Counted from the stretch's first letter, positions 46,661 to 57,207 are shown. The stretch is 64,000 nucleotides of DNA from Caballeronia sp. SL2Y3 (GCF_022879575.1 NZ_CP084260.1:1674001-1738000); one strand, 5' to 3'. Numbers and translations are program-made. The notes: generated by a model from the sequence alone, not told the origin.

Positions 46661-47428
46661 TCACGGCTTACCACGCAGAAGAATATGCTTTGCAATGCCT
46701 CGAAGAATGTTCACTTCCTCACGTTCGAGACCGGCTCGTGCAAAAAGACGCCGCACGCGCGACATCAGCTTCTTGGGATTGGCCGGATCGAGGAACGATA
46801 GCGCGACCAATGCCTCTTCGAGGTGCGCGTACATGCCTTCGATTTCATCGCTCGGTGCAAGCTGCACCACCGTTTCGCCGGGCGTCGCGACGGGCGCGGC
46901 CTGATGAAACGCGAGCCGCAGTTCGTAGGCGAGCACCTGAACCGCCTGCGCGAGATTGAGCGAGCTATACGCGGGGTTCGCCGGAATATGCGCGAGCGCG
47001 CTGCATCGCTCGACATCCGCGTTGGAAAGCCCGGTGCGCTCGTTGCCGAAGACGAGCGCAATGTCGCCGTGATGCGTGAGCTCTCGCGCGCGCTCGCCCA
47101 CGACACGCGGCGGCATGTGCGGCGGCCCGTACTCGCGCGTGCGCGCGGTCAGCGCGACGGACCAGTGCACGCCGACGAGCGCATCCGCGAGCGAATCGAC
47201 GACATGCGCGGACGCGAGCACGTCGTCCGCGCCGCTCGCCATCGCGACGGCTTCGGGGTCGTTCTTCACGTCGGCCACGCGCGGCGCGACCAGCACGAGG
47301 CGCGCAAAGCCCATCGTCTTGAGCGCGCGGGCCGCGGCGCCCACATTGCCCGGATGACTCGGCTCGACGAGGATGAATCGCGTGGACGTGAAGCCACCGG
47401 CGGGGAGAGAAAGATCGTTGGATTCCAA
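46661..47428 (-). CDS. trmJ: tRNA (cytidine/uridine-2'-O-)-methyltransferase TrmJ
   Basis: SPOUT-family methyltransferase that modifies ribose 32 in the tRNA anticodon loop. The 255-residue product has EPSHPGNVGAAARALKTMGF near 22-41, FGNERTGLSNADV near 127-139, and ANPAYSSLNLAQAVQVLAYE near 149-168 forming the trefoil-knot SAM site. It is divergent from suhB, a conserved arrangement. Confidence 0.93.
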   Translation of the reverse strand: MESNDLSLPAGGFTSTRFILVEPSHPGNVGAAARALKTMGFARLVLVAPRVADVKNDPEAVAMASGADDVLASAHVVDSLADALVGVHWSVALTARTREYGPPHMPPRVVGERARELTHHGDIALVFGNERTGLSNADVERCSALAHIPANPAYSSLNLAQAVQVLAYELRLAFHQAAPVATPGETVVQLAPSDEIEGMYAHLEEALVALSFLDPANPKKLMSRVRRLFARAGLEREEVNILRGIAKHILLRGKP

Positions 47429-47697
47429 GGCGCGGTTCGTGCTCTGAGTTGCGGACGGGTTGGAGAATAAGTGCGAGAGTAACCCGCTATGTTATCGCCG
47501 ATTGACCCGGTCGGCCGCCCTCGCTGCGCCCGGCCGCATTCGGGTAAAATGGCCCCTTCGCGCTTCGTGAACGTCTGCGGGCGCCCCGCTCTTATTCAAT
47601 TCGTCTTTCGTCGACCTTAGTCGTTGTCGCCAACCCTTCTTGCAACCCATCGCCCGCGCACGTGAGTGCAACGCGCGGCGGTCAAAGGATTTCGCTC

Positions 47698-48501
47698 ATG
47701 CATCCGATGCTCAACATCGCTGTCAAGGCCGCGCGCCGCGCCGGACAGATCATCAACCGCGCGTCGCTGGACCTGGACCGCCTCCTCGTCAGCAAGAAGC
47801 AGCACAACGACTTCGTGACGGAAGTCGACAAGGCGTCGGAAGCGGCCATCATCGAGACGCTGCACACCGCCTATCCCGATCATTCGATTCTCGCGGAAGA
47901 CTCCGGCCAGGACGATCGCGAGTCCGACTATCAGTGGATGATCGATCCGCTCGACGGCACCACCAACTTCATCCACGGCTTCCAGTACTACTGCGTCTCG
48001 ATCGCGCTCGCGCACAAGGGCACGGTCACGCAAGCCGTCGTCTACGATCCGACGCGCAACGATCTCTTCACCGCCTCGCGCGGCGGCGGCGCGTATCTGA
48101 ACGAGCGGCGCATTCGCGTCGGCAAGCTGGACCGTCTCTCCGATGCGCTCATCGGCACGGGCTTTCCGTTTCGCGACGGCCAGGGCCTGAACGCCTACAC
48201 GCGCCTTTTCAGCGAAATGACGATGTCGTGCGCCGGTCTGCGTCGTCCGGGCGCGGCGGCGCTCGATCTGGCAAACGTCGCGGCCGGACGCCTCGACGGC
48301 TTCTTCGAGCAGGGCATTCATCCGTGGGACGTCGCCGCGGGCAGCCTGATCGTGACCGAAGCGGGCGGGCTCGTCGGCAACTACACGGGCGAATCCGACT
48401 TCCTGTTTCAGAACGAGATCGTCGCCGCGAACCCGAAGGTGTACGCGCAGATGGTCAAGATTCTAGACATGTACTCGCGCACGCGTCTGACCGGCGAATA
48501 A
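47698..48501 (+). CDS. suhB: inositol-1-monophosphatase family protein SuhB
   Basis: Mg2+-dependent phosphatase of 267 residues; in E. coli SuhB also binds RNA polymerase as part of the rRNA antitermination complex. It has [10 protein letters not shown] near 41, AEDSG near 66 and the signature [13 protein letters not shown] near 83-95, with [15 protein letters not shown] near 210-224. The start at 47698 matches family N-termini ([16 protein letters not shown]). Confidence 0.95.
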   Translation: MHPMLNIAVKAARRAGQIINRASLDLDRLLVSKKQHNDFVTEVDKASEAAIIETLHTAYPDHSILAEDSGQDDRESDYQWMIDPLDGTTNFIHGFQYYCVSIALAHKGTVTQAVVYDPTRNDLFTASRGGGAYLNERRIRVGKLDRLSDALIGTGFPFRDGQGLNAYTRLFSEMTMSCAGLRRPGAAALDLANVAAGRLDGFFEQGIHPWDVAAGSLIVTEAGGLVGNYTGESDFLFQNEIVAANPKVYAQMVKILDMYSRTRLTGE

Positions 48502-48712
48502 GCCGGCGCACGCGAAACAATCGCAATCGCTTTGCCGGAGCGCGCGCCGCCGCGCTCCGTTTCCATTGGCCTGACGGGCGCGCCGCGTGCTCTGCAACGA
48601 AAGTCGCGCTCGGCTAGAGTGCAATCTTTTGCTTCGCGTTCAGCGGGGCGCGCTTTCTCCCCTTCCCTTTCAGTTTCCGTTCACGGCGCCACGCGCCCGG
48701 TCGCCCGCACCC

Positions 48713-50011
48713 ATGAAAGAAGGCTTCTATACGATCATCGCCGCGCAGTTCGTCTCGTCGCTGGCGGACAACGCGCTTCTGATCGCCGCGATCGCGATGC
48801 TCGCCGTCGTGCGCTCCGCGCCGTGGGTCACGCCGCTCTTGCAGATCTTCTTCACCGTTTCGTACGTGGTGCTCGCGCCTTTCGTCGGCGCATTCGCCGA
48901 TGCGCTGCAAAAGCGCCATGTCATGTTCATCTCGAACGCGCTCAAGGCCGGCGGCTGCGCGTTGATGATCGCGGGCGTGCATCCGATGATCGCGTACGGC
49001 GTGGTCGGCCTCGGCGCGGCCGCGTATTCGCCGGCCAAGTACGGCATCCTCACCGAACTGCTGCCGCCGCAAAAGCTGATCGCGGCCAACGCGTGGCTCG
49101 AATCGGCGACGGTCGGCTCGACCATCATCGGCACCGTGATCGGCGGCGCGCTCGTGAGCCAGGTCGTCGAACGCTGGGTGTCGCAGGCGCATGTGCCGCT
49201 CGTCACCAGCGCCGCACACGCCGCGATGTTCGCCGTCATGCTGATCTACGCATCGGCGGCCGTCATCAACGCGTTCATCCCCGATACCGGCGCGCGCTAT
49301 CCGAATTTGCTGACGCAGCCCACGCGCCTCGTGCACGACTTCTCGCGCTGCTTCAAGGTCTTGTGGAGCGACAAGCTCGCGCAGATCGCGCTCTGGGTCA
49401 CGACGCTCCTGTGGGGCGCGGCCGTCACGCTGCAACTGCTCGTGCTGAAGTGGGCCGATGCGAACCTCGGCTTGTCGCTTTCGAAGGCGGCTGTTCTGCA
49501 AGGCATCACGGGTGTCGGCATTGCGCTCGGCGCGGCAGCGGCGTCCGCGTGGATCGTGCTGCGGCAGTCGCTGAAGGTGCTGCCGGTCGGCGTGCTGATC
49601 GGCGCGGTGGCTGTCGCGATGGCGTTCTACAACAAGGACCTCTTTCCGGCGGGCGCGGGCGTGCACATCGGTCCTTTCTTCGCGCCGGCGTACATTCTGA
49701 TGGCCTATCCGCTGATGATCGCGCTCGGCGGCCTGTCGGGCTTTTTCATCGTGCCGATGAACGCGATACTGCAACATCGCGGCGCGACGCTGCTTTCGGC
49801 GGGCCATTCGATCGCCGTGCAGAATTTCAACCAGAACCTCGCCGTGCTCGCGATGCTCGGCGCCTATGCGCTCCTCCTGACGGAGAAGATGCCGGTGCAG
49901 TGGATCATCGTCGTGTTCGGCGTCTTCGTCTGCGGGATGATGGCGCTCGCGATGCGCCGGCATAACCGCAACGAACGCGAAGTGGATCTGGGCGCGCTCG
50001 TCGAGGAATGA
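48713..50011 (+). CDS. lplT: LplT-like lysophospholipid transporter (MFS)
   Basis: A 432-residue inner-membrane protein with about 12 hydrophobic segments. It opens with MKEGFYTIIAAQFVSSLADN, characteristic of LplT, and has GAFADALQKRHVM after helix 2. LplT flips lysophosphatidylethanolamine inward for re-acylation. No aas acyltransferase gene follows here, unlike the enterobacterial lplT-aas pair. It is on its own after suhB. Confidence 0.88.
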   Translation: MKEGFYTIIAAQFVSSLADNALLIAAIAMLAVVRSAPWVTPLLQIFFTVSYVVLAPFVGAFADALQKRHVMFISNALKAGGCALMIAGVHPMIAYGVVGLGAAAYSPAKYGILTELLPPQKLIAANAWLESATVGSTIIGTVIGGALVSQVVERWVSQAHVPLVTSAAHAAMFAVMLIYASAAVINAFIPDTGARYPNLLTQPTRLVHDFSRCFKVLWSDKLAQIALWVTTLLWGAAVTLQLLVLKWADANLGLSLSKAAVLQGITGVGIALGAAAASAWIVLRQSLKVLPVGVLIGAVAVAMAFYNKDLFPAGAGVHIGPFFAPAYILMAYPLMIALGGLSGFFIVPMNAILQHRGATLLSAGHSIAVQNFNQNLAVLAMLGAYALLLTEKMPVQWIIVVFGVFVCGMMALAMRRHNRNEREVDLGALVEE

Positions 50012-50194
50012 AGCTTGCTTGTCCGTTGAATCCGGCTGCACGCGTCGGCGTCTGAACAGGCAGGAACGTCGGCGCACGGTTTGAGTCGTAACAGCAGGGA
50101 ACGCGCATCAGCGCAAGAGGCCGCGCGGGCCGGATCACGCAACTACAGTTCGCGCGCAGCCATTCTCCGGCACGTCAAATAAAGGAGCAATGAA

Positions 50195-50563
50195 ATGGGA
50201 CTGTTTTCACGTTCGACGCTCGACAGCAAGATCAATGGCGCAGCCGATGTCGGCCAGCGCGCCGTGCGCGGTGCGGGCGATGTCGTCGATTCGGCGACCG
50301 ACCAGCTGCGCAGCCTGCTCGACGATCTTGAAAGCTCGCTTCAGGGCGCGAAGGATATCGACGCCGACCGCCTGCGCAAGCGACTGCAATCGAAGCTGAA
50401 GTTCGCGCGCTCGCAAATGGACGGCGCGAGCTCGGCCATCACCGACAAGCTCGGCGACGCAGCGGGCTACGCCGACGACTTCGTCCATGACAAGCCGTGG
50501 CATACGCTCGGCGCGGTGGCGGGCCTCGCGCTGCTCGTCGGCTTTCTGGCGGGACGCTCCTAA
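50195..50563 (+). CDS. DUF883 family membrane-anchored protein
   Basis: A 122-residue protein of the ElaB/YgaM/YqjD (DUF883) type. A long amphipathic helical region (about 20-95, rich in Asp, Ala, Leu and Lys) precedes a C-terminal hydrophobic anchor (HTLGAVAGLALLVGFLAGRS). E. coli YqjD binds ribosomes at the membrane in stationary phase; the same role is inferred only. A strong AAAGGAG precedes the ATG, and an intrinsic terminator follows. Confidence 0.88.
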   Translation: MGLFSRSTLDSKINGAADVGQRAVRGAGDVVDSATDQLRSLLDDLESSLQGAKDIDADRLRKRLQSKLKFARSQMDGASSAITDKLGDAAGYADDFVHDKPWHTLGAVAGLALLVGFLAGRS

Positions 50564-50591
50564 AGCATCGCGCCTGCTTTGCCTGTGACAA

Positions 50592-50625
50592 CGGGGCCGC
50601 CGCAGGGCGGCCCCGCTTGTTTTTG
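50592..50625 (+). terminator. intrinsic terminator after the DUF883 gene
   Basis: Perfect 10-bp stem CGGGGCCGCC/GGCGGCCCCG with a GCAG loop, followed by CTTGTTTTTG. Confidence 0.85.
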
Positions 50626-50699
50626 CGTCGCCCGTCGCGCGGCTTATGCCTTTCGGCCGCCTCCGTCGCCCAAGCGCCGCAGGTTAAACTCTTGCACTA

Positions 50700-50732
50700 T
50701 TGGCTGAACGCGGCTGAATTTGGCTGAACGCG
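50700..50732 (+). repeat. 13-bp direct repeat upstream of mutS
   Basis: TTGGCTGAACGCG occurs twice (50700-50712 and 50720-50732), and the intervening GGCTGAAT is a partial third copy. It lies about 40 bases upstream of the mutS start. Confidence 0.6.
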
Positions 50733-50769
50733 CGTTGCGTTCGGCCCGTTGGCTCTTACCGCACGCAAG

Positions 50770-53478
50770 ATGGGCAATCACACGGCAACTCCCGACTCTC
50801 CTTCCGCTCCGGCCGCCGCCGCGCTTCCGGCGGACTTCGCGCAGCACACGCCGATGATGCAGCAGTACCTTCGCATTAAAGCGGAGCATCCCGGCACGCT
50901 CGTCTTCTATCGCATGGGCGATTTCTACGAGCTTTTTTTCGACGATGCCGAGAAAGCGGCGCGCCTGCTCGATCTCACGCTCACGCAACGCGGCGCGTCC
51001 GGTGGCAATCCGATCCGCATGGCGGGCGTGCCGCATCACGCGTGCGAGCAATATCTCGCGAAGCTGGTGAAGCTCGGCGAGTCGGTCGCGATTTGCGAAC
51101 AGATCGGCGATCCGGCCACGTCGAAAGGGCCGGTCGAGCGCAAGGTCGTGCGCGTGGTGACGCCCGGCACGCTCACGGACGCCGCGCTGCTCTCCGACAA
51201 AAGCGATGTCTATCTGCTCGCGCTCTGCCCCGCGCACAACCGGCGCGGCGTGGTGACGAGCGTCGGCCTCGCGTGGCTCAATCTGGCGAGCGGTGCGCTG
51301 CGGCTCGCGGAAGTCGCGCCCGAGCAGGTGGCAGCGGCGCTGGAGCGCATCCGTCCGTCGGAAACGCTCATCGCCGATACCGTCACCGACATGCAGGCGA
51401 CTTTCGGCGTCGCGAATCTCGCCGCGCCGACGCGCGTGCCCGCCTGGCACTTCGATGTCGGCTCCGGCACGCAGCGTCTTCGCGAGCAACTCAACGTCGC
51501 GAGCCTCGACGGCTTCGGCGGCGAAACGCTCACCTGCGCGTGCGGCGCGGCGGGCGCGCTCTTGCTGTACGCCGCCGCAACGCAAGGGCAGCAGTTGCGC
51601 CATGTGCGCAGCCTGAAGGTCGAGCATGAGTCGGAGTACATCGGGCTCGACCCGGCGACGCGCCGCAATCTCGAACTGACCGAAACGCTGCGCGGCACCG
51701 AATCGCCGACGCTCTGTTCGCTGCTCGATACCTGCTGCACGAGCATGGGGAGCCGCCTGTTGCGTCACTGGCTGCATCATCCGCCGCGCGATGCGTCCGT
51801 CGCGCAGGCTCGCCAGCATGCGATCGGCGCGCTGCTCGACGCGCCGGCTGCGAGCGGACTCGACGCGCTGCGAACCGCGCTTCGCAAGATCTCGGATATC
51901 GAACGCATCACGGGGCGGCTCGCGCTGCTGTCGGCGCGCCCGCGCGATCTGTCCTGCCTGCGCGACACGTTCGCCGCGCTGCCCGAACTGCAGACGCTCG
52001 TCGCGGCGTTGCCCGCGCAGCCGGCGGCGCTCGCGCGCATCGGCGCGGCGCTCGAACCGCCGCACGAATGCCTCGATCTGCTCGCGAGCGCCATCGCGCC
52101 CGAACCGGCCGCGCTGATTCGCGATGGCGGCGTGATCGCGCGCGGCTACGACGCCGATCTCGACGAACTGCGCGATATTTCGGAGAACTGCGATCAATTC
52201 CTGATCGACCTCGAAGCGCGCGAGCGCACGCGCACGGGCATCGGCAACCTGCGCGTCGAGTACAACCGCGTGCATGGCTTCTATATCGAAGTGACGCGCG
52301 GCCAGACCGACAAGGTGCCGGACGATTACCGCCGCCGTCAGACGCTGAAGAACGCGGAGCGGTACATCACGCCCGAGCTCAAGGCGTTCGAGGACAAGGC
52401 GCTATCGGCGCAGGAACGCGCACTGGCCCGCGAACGCGCGCTCTATGAAGCGCTGCTGCAAAACCTGTTGCCGTTTCTTGAAGACTGTCAGCGCGTCGCC
52501 AGCGCGCTCGCCGAACTCGACTTGCTCGGCGCGTTCGCGGAGCGTGCGCGCGCGCTCGATTGGGTCGCGCCGGAGTTCGCGGCGGACGCCGGCATCGATA
52601 TCGAACAGGGACGGCACCCGGTCGTGGAGGCGCAGGTCGAGCAGTTCATCGCGAACGATTGCTGCCTGAATGACGACCGCAAGCTGTTGCTGATCACCGG
52701 CCCCAACATGGGCGGTAAATCGACGTTCATGCGGCAGACGGCGTTGATCGCGCTGATGGCGTATGTCGGCAGCTACGTGCCGGCCAGGCGCGCGCGTTTC
52801 GGCGCGCTCGACCGCATCTTCACGCGCATCGGCGCGGCGGACGATCTCGCGGGCGGCCGGTCCACGTTCATGGTCGAGATGACCGAAGCCGCCGCCATTC
52901 TCAACGACGCCACCGCGTCGAGCCTCGTCCTCATGGACGAGATTGGCCGCGGCACCTCGACGTTCGACGGCCTCGCGCTCGCGTGGGCCATCGCGCGGCA
53001 TCTGCTGTCGCACAACCACTGCTATACGCTCTTCGCGACGCATTACTTCGAATTGACGCAGTTGCCCACCGAGTTCACGCAGGCGGCGAACGTGCACTTG
53101 TCGGCAGTCGAGCACGATCACGGCATCGTGTTCCTGCATTCGGTCAACGAAGGCCCGGCGAACCAGAGCTACGGCTTGCAGGTCGCGCAGCTTGCGGGCG
53201 TTCCGTCAGCGGTGATCCGCGCCGCGCGCAAGCATCTCGTGCATCTGGAACAGCAGTCCATCGGGCAGCCGACCGCGCAGTTCGATCTTTTCGCGAGCCC
53301 GCCGTACGCGTTCGACGACGAAGCGGGTAACGAACCCGCCGCGCAACCCGCGGCCGATCATCCGGTGCTCGACAAACTGCGCGCGCTCGATCCGAACGAC
53401 CTGCGTCCGCGCGATGCGCTTGATTTGCTCTACGAACTGCATGAACTGGCGAATCAGGCGCCGGATGCGTCGCACTGA
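50770..53478 (+). CDS. mutS: DNA mismatch repair protein MutS
   Basis: Recognises mispaired and looped bases and starts repair with MutL. The 902-residue product has the mismatch-wedge motif [11 protein letters not shown], the connector and lever/clamp domains, and the ABC-type ATPase with Walker [10 protein letters not shown] near 644, Walker [13 protein letters not shown] and [12 protein letters not shown] chose the ATG at 50770; a TTG seven codons upstream is possible. The next gene starts inside its end. Confidence 0.97.
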   Translation: MGNHTATPDSPSAPAAAALPADFAQHTPMMQQYLRIKAEHPGTLVFYRMGDFYELFFDDAEKAARLLDLTLTQRGASGGNPIRMAGVPHHACEQYLAKLVKLGESVAICEQIGDPATSKGPVERKVVRVVTPGTLTDAALLSDKSDVYLLALCPAHNRRGVVTSVGLAWLNLASGALRLAEVAPEQVAAALERIRPSETLIADTVTDMQATFGVANLAAPTRVPAWHFDVGSGTQRLREQLNVASLDGFGGETLTCACGAAGALLLYAAATQGQQLRHVRSLKVEHESEYIGLDPATRRNLELTETLRGTESPTLCSLLDTCCTSMGSRLLRHWLHHPPRDASVAQARQHAIGALLDAPAASGLDALRTALRKISDIERITGRLALLSARPRDLSCLRDTFAALPELQTLVAALPAQPAALARIGAALEPPHECLDLLASAIAPEPAALIRDGGVIARGYDADLDELRDISENCDQFLIDLEARERTRTGIGNLRVEYNRVHGFYIEVTRGQTDKVPDDYRRRQTLKNAERYITPELKAFEDKALSAQERALARERALYEALLQNLLPFLEDCQRVASALAELDLLGAFAERARALDWVAPEFAADAGIDIEQGRHPVVEAQVEQFIANDCCLNDDRKLLLITGPNMGGKSTFMRQTALIALMAYVGSYVPARRARFGALDRIFTRIGAADDLAGGRSTFMVEMTEAAAILNDATASSLVLMDEIGRGTSTFDGLALAWAIARHLLSHNHCYTLFATHYFELTQLPTEFTQAANVHLSAVEHDHGIVFLHSVNEGPANQSYGLQVAQLAGVPSAVIRAARKHLVHLEQQSIGQPTAQFDLFASPPYAFDDEAGNEPAAQPAADHPVLDKLRALDPNDLRPRDALDLLYELHELANQAPDASH

Positions 53479-54817
53479 GCGCATCGACGGCACTGGCGCG
53501 TCGCGTCTTTTGCGCGCGGCCGCACGGCTTTGCAATGGCGCGTTCGTAACGGCGCTCTTGGCGGGCGCGTTCGCTCAGGCGCACGCCCAGAACGGCGATC
53601 CGCTGACGTTCGCTGTCATCTCCGACGCGCTCACCCGCCCTGCCGACGAAGCGCCCGTGCGTCAAATGCTCGATGCCATCGCGCGGGATCGCGACGTCGG
53701 TTTCATCATCTACGACGGCAACGTGAAAGGTCCAACGGAGCCTTGCCGCGACAGCATCTATCAGTCGCGGCGCGATCTGCTGGATGCATCACGAACGCCG
53801 CTCGTGCTGGTGCTCGGCCAGCACGACTGGGCCGATTGCGGACTGACGCATGGCGGCGCGTACGATCCCGTCGAACGGCTCGACTTCGTTCGGCAGCTTT
53901 TTTTCGCGGATGCCAGTTCCCTGGGACAGAATCCGCTTACGCTCACGCGCGAAAGCGACGTTGCGCGCTTTCGGCCGTTTCGTGAAAACGTGCGCTGGCA
54001 GGCCGAAGGCATTGCGTTCATCGGCCTGAATGCGCCGAGTCCGAACAACCATTACTTGACGGCAGGCGGGCGCAACGGCGAGTTCGAGGATCGCACGGTG
54101 GCGACGACGTTCTGGCTCGATCACGCCGCCGAATCGGCGCGGCGCGCGGGCATGCGCGCGCTCGTCATCGTGCTTCAGGGCGATCCCGACTTCGCGCGTT
54201 ATGAACGGCGCGACCGTTTCGCTTGGCTGCGCTTTTCGCGCGCCAACGAGCCGCGCGATGGCTTTCTCGAACTGAAGCGCTCGCTCGTGAAAGCGGCGGA
54301 GACGTTTCGCGGACCGGTGATCGTCATTCATCGAACGGAAGCGTCCGAGCCGAACGGGTTTAATATCGACCAGCCGTTGCGCAACGACAAGGGGCTGACC
54401 GTGACGAATCTGACGCGCGTCGCGCTTTCGCTGAAGCGACCGCAGTCGCAATGGCTCGAAGTGGTCAGCGACGCGCGATGGCATCCGCCGTTTCGGCTAC
54501 GGGTGCGCGATAGTCGCGATGTGCGTAACGCGCAGGACTCTCGCAAGCGTGATGCGACGGAGCAGAAAGCAGAAACGCCCGCGCAATCCGCGCCGTCGAG
54601 CGCGCCTTACGGCTCATATCCCGATTACGTGCCGACTGCGCCCGCATCGACACCGCCCGCGCTGCCGCGTAACGATTTGCCCACGCAAATTCCCGCGCCG
54701 CCGTCGCTCATGCAGCCGGCGTCGGGCGTGCCCCCCATTCTCACTCCGCCGCAAGCGTTGCCGCCTATTCTCCCGGTGCCCGCGTCGGGCGTGTCCGGCA
54801 ACGGCACCCCGCAATAA
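53465..54817 (+). CDS. exported metallophosphoesterase-like protein
   Basis: A 450-residue protein with a signal peptide ending near residue 42 (AQAHA-QN). The following domain has the layout of calcineurin-like phosphoesterases, but the metal motifs look degenerate: SDAL (D54) for DxH, YDGN (D84) for GDxxD, and GQHDW (118-122) for GNHD. From about 355 on it is a Pro/Ala/Ser-rich low-complexity tail of nearly 100 residues. The start overlaps the mutS stop by 14 bases; translational coupling is likely. The function is unknown and activity is doubtful. Confidence 0.75.
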   Translation: MRRTERIDGTGASRLLRAAARLCNGAFVTALLAGAFAQAHAQNGDPLTFAVISDALTRPADEAPVRQMLDAIARDRDVGFIIYDGNVKGPTEPCRDSIYQSRRDLLDASRTPLVLVLGQHDWADCGLTHGGAYDPVERLDFVRQLFFADASSLGQNPLTLTRESDVARFRPFRENVRWQAEGIAFIGLNAPSPNNHYLTAGGRNGEFEDRTVATTFWLDHAAESARRAGMRALVIVLQGDPDFARYERRDRFAWLRFSRANEPRDGFLELKRSLVKAAETFRGPVIVIHRTEASEPNGFNIDQPLRNDKGLTVTNLTRVALSLKRPQSQWLEVVSDARWHPPFRLRVRDSRDVRNAQDSRKRDATEQKAETPAQSAPSSAPYGSYPDYVPTAPASTPPALPRNDLPTQIPAPPSLMQPASGVPPILTPPQALPPILPVPASGVSGNGTPQ

Positions 54818-54818
54818 A

Positions 54819-54842
54819 AAAGCGCAGCCGAAGCTGCGCTTT
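54819..54842. terminator. bidirectional terminator
   Basis: Stem AAAGCGCAGC/GCTGCGCTTT with a CGAA loop. It lies between the convergent phosphoesterase-like gene and slyD; the T-run is stronger on the minus strand (TTTTTTATTG), so it mainly serves slyD. Confidence 0.85.
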
Positions 54843-54870
54843 GCGACGACGCCTGAGAACTCCGATGCGC

Positions 54871-55416
54871 TTAATGCAGCGTCGGGCCGGAGTCCGTGCG
54901 CGGCTCGTCGTCGTCTTCGTCTTCATCCAGCACTTCGAGGCCGTCCACGCCGTGCGCGTGCTGATGCTTCACCTCGTCTTCCGTGGCCGTGCGCACTTCC
55001 TGCACCGACAGCGCAAAGCGCAGCGCCATGCCGGCAAGCGGATGATTGCCGTCGAGCACCACTTTGTCTTCCGCGACATCCGTCACCGTGTAGATGAGCG
55101 CGTCGAGATCGTCGTCGCTGTCTTCGGGCGTGCCTTCGAACTGCATGCCCACTTCCAGCGGCTCCGGAAAACGGCTGCGCTCTTCGATTTTGACGAGCTC
55201 GGGATCGTATTCGCCGAACGCGTCTTGCGGCTCGAGCTGGATGAGCGTTTCATAACCCGGCTCGCGACCGTCTAGCGCTTCCTCGATCTTGGGGAACGTG
55301 CCATCATAGCCGCCGTGCAGATAGACCATCGGCTCGTCGCTCTCCTCGATCAGATTGCCTTGCGCATCCGATAGCTTGTAGGCGACCGAAACGACAGTGT
55401 CTTTCGCAATTTTCAT
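54871..55416 (-). CDS. slyD: FKBP-type peptidyl-prolyl isomerase, SlyD family
   Basis: A 181-residue cytosolic chaperone and prolyl isomerase. The FKBP core is interrupted by an insert-in-flap domain (about 70-120), the SlyD hallmark, with GGYDGTFPKIEEALDGREPG near 35-54 (split family motif). The C-terminus is acidic (DEDEDDDEP) and lacks the long His/Cys-rich nickel tail of E. coli SlyD. TTGGAGG precedes the start. Confidence 0.92.
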   Translation of the reverse strand: MKIAKDTVVSVAYKLSDAQGNLIEESDEPMVYLHGGYDGTFPKIEEALDGREPGYETLIQLEPQDAFGEYDPELVKIEERSRFPEPLEVGMQFEGTPEDSDDDLDALIYTVTDVAEDKVVLDGNHPLAGMALRFALSVQEVRTATEDEVKHQHAHGVDGLEVLDEDEDDDEPRTDSGPTLH

Positions 55417-55441
55417 TGAATCCTCCAAGATACAAGCCTCG

Positions 55442-55447
55442 ATTATA
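55442..55447 (-). promoter_or_regulatory. -10 element of slyD
   Basis: Consensus TATAAT on the minus strand, 25 bases upstream of the slyD start and immediately before the divergent roxA ATG. The -35 would lie inside the roxA coding region (GTCTGA, poor match). Confidence 0.5.
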
Positions 55448-55449
55448 CG

Positions 55450-56688
55450 ATGCGCCAGCGGCCCTCAGACGTTCCCACCTTACCCCTTCCCAGCCTTTCC
55501 GAGCCCTCCGGCGCGCCGCTTCCCGACGAGATCACACCGTTGTTGGGCAACCGCACGCCGCGACAGTTCATGCGGCGTTACTGGCAGAAAAAGCCGCTTC
55601 TGATCCGTCAGGCGATCCCCGGCATATCCGCGCCCGTTCCGCGCGACGACCTGTTCGAACTCGCCGATCTCGACGACGTGGAATCGCGCCTCATCACGCA
55701 TTTTCGCAATACGTGGAATCTCGAGCACGGCCCGTTCGCGGCGGACGAACTGCCTTCCGTCAGGAAGCGCGAATGGACCTTGCTCGTGCAAGGCGTGAAC
55801 CTGCACGACGAGCGCGCGCATGCGCTGATGAACCGTTTTCGCTTCATTCCTGACGCGCGTCTCGACGATCTCATGATCTCTTATGCCACCGACGGCGGCG
55901 GCGTCGGCCCGCACTTCGACTCTTACGATGTGTTTCTGCTGCAAGTGCACGGCAAGCGGCGCTGGCGCATTGGCGCGCAGCGGGATCTCTCGCTAAAACC
56001 CGGCCTGCCGTTGAAAGTTTTACAGCACTTCGAGCCGGAAGAAGAATGGGTGCTGGAGCCGGGCGACATGCTGTATCTGCCGCCGCATATCGCGCACGAC
56101 GGCATCGCGGAAGGCGAATGCATGACGTGCTCCATCGGCTTTCGCGCGCCATCGGCTCGTGAGCTCACCGCGCAGTTTCTCTATCACCTCGCGGAGCGAG
56201 CGGGAGACGAATCGAACGCGGGCAAAGCCGATGTGCGCTATCGCGATCCTGCGCAGCCGCCGGTCGAGAAGCCGGGCGAGTTGCCCGCGCTTCTCGTCGA
56301 GCGCGTTGGCGCGATCCTTGCGAACCTCACCTGGAATGAAAAGGACGTTGCCGAGTTTCTCGGAAGTTATCTGAGCGAACCGAAAGCCAATGTCGTATTC
56401 GATCCGCCCTCCCGCGCGCTTAATGAGCAAAAATTTGTTGAGCGAGCGAAAAAGACAGGGATCAGACTAGATAGAAAGACGAATTTGCTCTACAACACGC
56501 ACTCGTATTTCGTTAATGGCGAAGCGGCCGCGTTATCCGCAAAGGCTAAAAAGTGGCTGCCGGAGTTGGCTGACAAACGGCGTCTGGAGGCGAAACGCTT
56601 TGTAACACTTACAGGCGATTCGGCAATGACATCCCTGCTGCACGAGTGGTATCGTGCGGGCTGGATTCAGACGGACCCGCCGGCCTGA
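55450..56688 (+). CDS. roxA: ribosomal protein L16 arginine hydroxylase (RoxA/YcfD-type)
   Basis: A 2-oxoglutarate/Fe(II) oxygenase of the JmjC/cupin ROX family that hydroxylates an arginine of ribosomal protein L16. The 412-residue product has the iron triad H155-x-D157 (GVGPHFDSYDVF) and H216 (PPHIAHDG), plus the C-terminal winged helix typical of YcfD. It closely follows the E. coli YcfD pattern (HGPF, MISYATDGGGVGPH, LEPGDMLYLPP). The start at 55450 is only 33 bases from slyD and no Shine-Dalgarno is evident, so a downstream start is possible. Confidence 0.9.
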   Translation: MRQRPSDVPTLPLPSLSEPSGAPLPDEITPLLGNRTPRQFMRRYWQKKPLLIRQAIPGISAPVPRDDLFELADLDDVESRLITHFRNTWNLEHGPFAADELPSVRKREWTLLVQGVNLHDERAHALMNRFRFIPDARLDDLMISYATDGGGVGPHFDSYDVFLLQVHGKRRWRIGAQRDLSLKPGLPLKVLQHFEPEEEWVLEPGDMLYLPPHIAHDGIAEGECMTCSIGFRAPSARELTAQFLYHLAERAGDESNAGKADVRYRDPAQPPVEKPGELPALLVERVGAILANLTWNEKDVAEFLGSYLSEPKANVVFDPPSRALNEQKFVERAKKTGIRLDRKTNLLYNTHSYFVNGEAAALSAKAKKWLPELADKRRLEAKRFVTLTGDSAMTSLLHEWYRAGWIQTDPPA

Positions 56689-56952
56689 AACGCTTTGCGC
56701 GAACGCGTCGGGCGATTCACCGAAGGCCCTGGTTTTGCTGTTCCGCAATACGAATGTTTGTATGAGAAAGACAACGTACCGTCCCCGCATTTATCGACGG
56801 TCGTTACGAAAGTGCCTATAATTTCCGGCCAAGCCGTGTAGGTCTCACACAAAAAGAATTGTGAGGCTCCACAGCGGCCCAGGTCGGTGTTGGAGCACAC
56901 ATTACCGGTACTTTGCGCTGTTGCTTACCTTTAACCATAAAAGGACGTGATC

Positions 56953-57207
56953 ATGAAGAAATCCCTCCTCGTAGCATCCCTGTTGGCTGCTGTTGCCCTG
57001 GCTGCATGCAACAAGTCTAGCGATACGGCTGCTCCGAGCGCTGCAAGCGATTCGTCGGCTGCTTCGGCTCCGGCTGCTGCCGCTTCGGACGCAAACGCTG
57101 CTGCATCGAGCGCATCGGCCGCTGCAAGCGACGCAGCTTCGGCAGCTGGCGCTGCTTCGGACGCTGCTGCTTCGTCGGCTGCTCCGGCTTCGGGCGCAAG
57201 CCAGTAA
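56953..57207 (+). CDS. Ala/Ser-rich small lipoprotein
   Basis: An 84-residue lipoprotein: signal then LAAC with C19 as the lipidation site. The 65-residue mature part is almost entirely Ala, Ser, Asp and Pro in SAAASDA-like repeats, without a folded domain, so it may be an extended surface or periplasmic spacer. I chose the ATG at 56953 (AAAGGACG upstream) over one two codons earlier. It is monocistronic, with strong hairpins after it. Confidence 0.8.
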   Translation: MKKSLLVASLLAAVALAACNKSSDTAAPSAASDSSAASAPAAAASDANAAASSASAAASDAASAAGAASDAAASSAAPASGASQ

